Assembly: GCA_015680685.1 (NCBI GenBank) | Contig: MNCI01033585.1 | Coordinates: 1 to 24,277 of the forward strand | Source: Gnetum montanum | Lineage: Eukaryota; Streptophyta; Gnetopsida; Gnetales; Gnetaceae | Length of the DNA stretch: 24,277 bases | Direction: 5' to 3' | Shown here: positions 20,240 to 24,277 of the stretch, in pieces | Layout of the letters: each line of letters begins with the position of its first letter | Position numbering within the stretch: the first letter of the stretch is position 1 | Made by a program: the position numbers and the translations under genes | Notes under the pieces: model-generated | Seen by the model: only the letters and a program-made list of their open reading frames with translations | What the model was told of the DNA's origin: nothing | Database searches by the model: none

Positions 20240-20295
20240 CTTAAATAACGTCTATTCCCATGAGCTAACATCCCAAGTTCATCCCTAGTGGCCTG
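20240..20295 (-). other. Possible short exon after a good splice acceptor
   Basis: The - strand has a pyrimidine-rich tract ending TTTTTCTGCACAG (about 20294-20306), as in a plant 3' splice site. It is followed by a short open reading, A-T-R-D-E-L-G-M-L-A-H-G-N-R-R-Y-L, which then runs into AT-rich sequence. I do not recognise the peptide, and the match could be chance. Confidence 0.2.
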
Positions 20296-20578
20296 TGCAG
20301 AAAAATAAAACTAATCCCGCAAAAGAAACTGTTCAACCCGAATCATATCCAATCCTTGCAGATGTAATTTAAATCACTTCAATTTCAATTTTGCAACTTC
20401 AAACAAAGCCCTAATTATCCTAACCCCCTAAGCGATACGTTGGAAGCGTCGAAAACTTGACAGAAAAGATAAATACAGAAGATTATTGAAACCAACACCT
20501 AGAGAGAAGATTATTGGGCTCTGTTAAGGTTTTGGATTTAATTTTTCTTCTGCAGCTAGCACATCACCTTAACAACCA

Positions 20579-20597
20579 CCCCCCCCCCCCCCCCCCC
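20579..20597. repeat. Homopolymer run C19
   Basis: Nineteen C in a row on the + strand (G19 on the other) could form a four-stranded structure and is prone to length error in sequencing. A 9-base inverted repeat, TGTTAAGGT (20524-20532) and ACCTTAACA (20566-20574), lies just before it. Confidence 0.9.
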
Positions 20598-20599
20598 TA

Positions 20600-20700
20600 G
20601 AGAGAAACCGTTCCAAAAAACCGAAACCCGAAATCTCAGAAATACGGCAGCAGCAGCAAGCATTTTCCAGATTTATATTTATTATTTAAAAAAAAACCAG
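20600..20700 (-). promoter_or_regulatory. Possible plant promoter and 5' leader on the minus strand
   Basis: On the - strand TATAAAT (20671-20677) is followed about 25-35 bases later by a GC-richer leader with (GCT)4 (near 20648-20660) and a TTTCTCTCT tract, a layout common at plant transcription starts. It leads toward the possible exon at 20240-20295. There is no coding evidence strong enough to confirm a gene. Confidence 0.22.
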
Positions 20701-20883
20701 AAAGTAGGAGTAAATCAAAATTTTAAACATAACCAGATACAGGACAACTGAAAACAAACATGTTGGTGACTCATTTCTCTTCATCTTGGAGTTGAGAATT
20801 GATCACTTATTTTAGCTTCTGGAAGTAAGCACCACTGATTGCCATTTCGCAAACTCTGCTTCAAGAGGTTTCAGAAACGATCC

Positions 20884-21141
20884 TTATTCAGGTTCTACAA
20901 CTAAGAACTTCAAACCACTATCTAACAATGCTATTTTGAGACCGATTGGCTTTGTTCCCAACCCTATTTGTAACAATGCTGCCTTGACATTGTCCGGCAC
21001 CCCAAGGAATTCACTAAGATCAAATAGATTTGGGGTGAAAGATCTTGGGAATACGCCTTTAACAAACAAGCAACCTAAGAGAGCGCAAGCAGCAACATAG
21101 CTTCTTAATATACATATGGGAATGCATCTCAAGGAGAACAA
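20884..21141 (-). pseudogene. Unrecognised protein-like fragment (85 codons)
   Basis: A minus-strand open frame has a hydrophobic Cys/Leu-rich beginning and then a balanced, protein-like composition with segments such as L-F-D-L-S-E-F-L-G-V-P and I-G-L-G-T-K-P-I-G-L. After the TAA the same frame stays open to about 20812, suggesting the stop may be a later mutation. I do not recognise the family. It could be a fragment of a host gene or of an unrelated old element. Confidence 0.25.
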
Positions 21142-23800
21142 CTAACTCCAAAGGAGGACCTTGCAAACAAGTATACAAGCAACCTTGTAGACAACATCGG
21201 TGGAAGGGAAAACGATGCATCTACAAGGGGTGGTGCCTCATCCCTAGAACCCTCATGATGTGGTACAAGGTTTGGCTTGGCATCGCACCAAAACTATCCA
21301 GTCTTGGCTGCCTACATATCTACGACCACAGTAGAATTAAGGCCATGTAGTTTTCCAAGTAAGGGCAGTATGAAAAGAACTTAGAGAGAGTTGCAATAGG
21401 AGGGTGTCTTGTTGTTGGTTTGATATTGCCAAGCCAAGATGGTTTTCTAACACTTGAGAGCCACCCAAGGGCACCTCAGAGTGTTCCATGGCCCCCAAAC
21501 CATGGGGAGAGCCCAGGAGAACCACCACCCTGAGACATCTCTCACAATCCTCCTTGCACAAAGAAGTGATGTCCTTGGAGCGGAGCCACGGATGACTTCG
21601 AGAGTACACTTCAAGTATGGGTTTGAAACTTCGTCAAATCTAGGAATTCATCAACTCAATTGATGCCAGGCTTGAAGGAAGGTACCAACCCCAACACTTA
21701 ATACGTCCTTCTATCCAATGCCTTGCATGAAATGCAAAGGGCACTTAGAGGAACCCCGAAGACTTTCCCTACTTTGTGACAAGTGGGAGTAGTCCAACCC
21801 AAAGGGCCAACATCTCTAAGGCATCCCCTAGATCTATCCTTTCTTAGGTCTAGAGACTTATCTTCTTGCGTAGGCCGAGACCTATGCAGGAAGATAGCTC
21901 TTCTTCCACAAGTCTAGTCGATTTCCTTTGTGAATGGCATCTCAGCACCCATTGATTTTCTTGATTTTTTTAATCACTAATTTTGAGGGCTCACCAGGGC
22001 GACTACCCATGGTGATGGACTTGGGAACATAAAATTGAGAGGGAGAAGATGCTCTAAAAAGAGCTATGTCTCCACAACCAACTCATGCTTTCTAGAACTC
22101 CATGGTCTTCTTCTTGCATTTGGACCAATGGGGTCTCACTAATGTAACCATCTAAGCAAAGAATCTACACGTCTATCCCATGCACATTTTTTTTTCATCA
22201 TGTCTATTTAAGTTGGTATGAAGGGAGTCAAGCATGTTCTCCTTTCAAAACAAGGTACAAGAATAGATCTTTTGAGCTTGACCTTGTTGTCCATAGACAC
22301 ACCAGCATCGCATTCCTCATTTTACCATCCAACAGTATTTCATTTCCACAATCAAAGAGAAGATCCAAAATTTGTTTGGAAAGCTTCTCCAAGAGGCTAC
22401 CATAGAATACAAACCCAATTTGTCATCAACATCCTTTGGAATTGTCCAACATTAAGAATGCCTACTTGAATGCTAGAACAAGTGGAGGATATGTTAGGCA
22501 ACTAGCCCCAAGACAATCCTTCATACACATGTCTCCTATCAACCACTACCACATCTTCGATTGAAATCAAAATCTCCCGTTCTTGGGAAAGGATCAATTG
22601 CACCTGCAACTTACAAGCTATCCTTCCCACTTCGAGATATGGGACAAGCACCAGTTTCTAAACACTTGGTCCAGGGAAGCATGTAGAGTCATCTCTAAGG
22701 GCAACCACAGTCATGAATTCTCCAAGAAACATCTAGGTTTCCATAATCTAGATTTTCCTACCATGTCAGAAACAACTAAAACTCCCGATCAACACATTTC
22801 ATTAGATTTTTAAACTCAAAGGAAGAATCCTCTTTGGGAGGTTTCTTCCATAGCCAAGTACAGCAACAACTACACCTTAATCATGATACACGCCCAAGTA
22901 GTCCACATAGCCAACACAACTATATTGTCAAACTATTACCAGCTGAGGGGAGACATGGATTTACAGGTCTTACCCACACTCGATTCCACCTTAAGAACAA
23001 CTCAAAAAATGAAAGTGTTCATCCCTCTAAATTTTATGAAGAGGGATTTCTATTTCATGCTAGGAGATCTGAGTTTTCGTTTCATACATCCTAGTCCAAA
23101 CCATTTACAATGATTATGGTGCACAAAGCTGCACCACTGCCTATTACCATCTGGCCCAAACAACAAACGCAAGTCAACAAGAACATTTTGCCCATAGGAG
23201 GGCTAGGTCATCAAGACAGTCTTAGAGAGAATGGGCTTTACCAACATCAACTACCACTCAAAAATAGTACATGACTTGTCCTTGAAGGATTTACAATAAG
23301 GATGGTCTACCTGAGAACCCCAACAAGGAAGCCCCTCTGGAGCCCCAAACGCTAAGAGAGAGGATATATATACATTTAGGCTACATCAACAACATGACCT
23401 TACAAGGGAGGTTCCATGAATTCCACGAGGGTAACAACATTCAATTCACAAATTCACGAACATGGGACCACTACTAGGAACAAGTCCCAAACATCAATTG
23501 CTTCTAGATCCCATTTAGGGAACAACTATCTTGATACAACCTACATTATTATTTCAGGAACTGAAGAGGGCATCCGTCAAAATGGATGATGACCCCTCAT
23601 AGGATTAGAGAATCACCAAGTAATATAGTGCTCAGCCCTACTATCCCACCAGAGAGGTTAGGACACTAACATGATCTAACAATACACCAGATAAATGGGA
23701 CAATTCATTAAGGAGAGACGGTGTGATACATCAGTGTACACAAGGAATAGAGTACACGGAGGAGATTGGGAAAGATACCATAGCTTGCTAGGCACAATGA
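21142..23800. other. Unassigned stretch, no supportable gene
   Basis: Moderate-size ORFs occur on both strands (21337-21609 -, 21454-21663 +, 22218-22469 +, 22583-22813 +, 22834-23094 +). They overlap or follow one another with stops, are His/Ser/Pro-rich and show no RT, integrase, transposase or other motif that I can name. The base composition is more even than at 17789-20400. It may be a very old repeat. The only structured piece is the hairpin at 21859-21896. Confidence 0.4.
21859..21896. other. Perfect-stem hairpin, 16-bp arms with 6-base loop
   Basis: The arm at 21859-21874 pairs with 21881-21896 around the loop CCGAGA. The only two non-Watson-Crick positions are G-U pairs in + strand RNA, so the RNA stem has no breaks. 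Confidence 0.7.
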
Positions 23801-23809
23801 TTCCCAAGT

Positions 23810-24010
23810 CATGAAATCACACCATAGTGTACAAAACCATAAATAAGTCCTAAGCCATGAGAGCGCATCATAGCCCTTAGAAAAAACAAAAGCAACTAGT
23901 CATGAGAGCATGCCATCATCCAAGAAGCATCAAAAGCCCCCAATCATGAGAGTATAGGCTCAAGTGTTTTTGAGCACATCCAAGTCCATGAAGCAAGGCC
24001 ACCAAGAGGA
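23810..24010. repeat. Degenerate tandem repeat, about 45-bp period
   Basis: A CATGA(G/A)A-type motif recurs at 23810, 23856, 23901, 23945 and 23987, spaced 46, 45, 44 and 42 bases. The units share CATGAGAG at the start and A/C-rich remainders but are strongly diverged. Confidence 0.5.
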
Positions 24011-24216
24011 GTCACAATTTCTGTAACTAGAACATCATTTATTCAAGGATGGACCACCATCCCAATGTTTGCAAAACTACTCCATCATCACATCCAGCCA
24101 TGGAAGAGAGAGTCTAGGTGTTGATACCTAGAACTCAACTCTACTCCACAACTAGACCTAGCAACATCACCTTGATTTGAATTTTAGTTTTCCATTGCAA
24201 TTCACATGACCACCGT

Positions 24217-24277
24217 TGATGAGTGGCGAGGTACCCCTACACTCAACCATACGAAACGAGCGTAGCATGCACGATCC
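24217..24277 (-). repeat. End of a third LTR of the same family, cut by the window edge
   Basis: TGATGAGTGGCGAGGTACCC and following bases match the LTR ends at 2724 and 11325 in the same orientation, with a few changes and a small deletion. The bases to its left (ACCGT and before) do not form a PBS, so this is the outer end of an LTR, either a solo LTR or the 3' LTR of an element lying to the right. Confidence 0.88.

Noticed and set aside
22218-23094. Three consecutive + strand ORFs as one broken gene
   Set aside because: No recognisable motif, differing frames, and composition like translated non-coding DNA.
1-24277. CRISPR array, bacterial operon, rRNA or tRNA genes
   Set aside because: No regular direct repeats with spacers, no clustered intact ORFs, and no tRNA or rRNA core sequence was seen on either strand.

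Overview
The window is nuclear DNA from a plant, and most of it is decayed LTR retrotransposon. Bases 1-17788 hold two copies of one Ty3/gypsy family, one nested inside the other in opposite orientation. The family is placed near the Athila lineage from three things seen in the sequence: an F-M-D-D-F-S reverse transcriptase motif, a D-L-G-S-S protease motif, and a primer-binding site resembling the 3' end of tRNA-Asp. No functional host gene can be called with confidence. High LTR divergence and same-family nesting suggest a large, slowly purged genome (conifer-like or similar); this is inference.

Layout. (1) 1-2723: left part of the outer element (+ strand): decayed gag, a Tyr/Gln/Pro-rich linker and protease. 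Its 5' LTR and gag start lie left of the window. (2) 2724-12102: a structurally complete nested element on the - strand. It has LTRs at 11325-12102 (5') and 2724-3529 (3'), perfect TGATGAG/CTCATCA ends, a tRNA-Asp-type PBS, a polypurine tract and a 5-bp target duplication ATCGC on both sides. Its order is gag, protease, RT, RNase H, integrase, then 1.9 kb without a convincing gene. (3) 12103-17788: the outer element resumes exactly at the break with RT, RNase H, integrase (D-X59-D-X35-E residues present), the same 1.9-kb block, PPT and 3' LTR (16959-17788). (4) 17789-20400: AT-rich DNA with a short flanked insert at about 19949-20045. (5) 20240-20700: a promoter-like stretch with a C19 run. 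(6) 20700-24216: unassigned DNA with one small protein-like fragment, a strong hairpin and a degenerate 45-bp tandem repeat. (7) 24217-24277: the tip of a third LTR of the same family, continuing past the window.

Neither element can make its own proteins. Every coding domain carries stops or frameshifts, and the nested copy has also lost protease, zinc-binding and integrase active-site residues. Many differences between the copies are G-to-A or C-to-T, as expected for methylated, silenced repeats. The opposite orientation creates inverted-repeat arms over 5 kb long, so a read-through transcript could fold into long double-stranded RNA.
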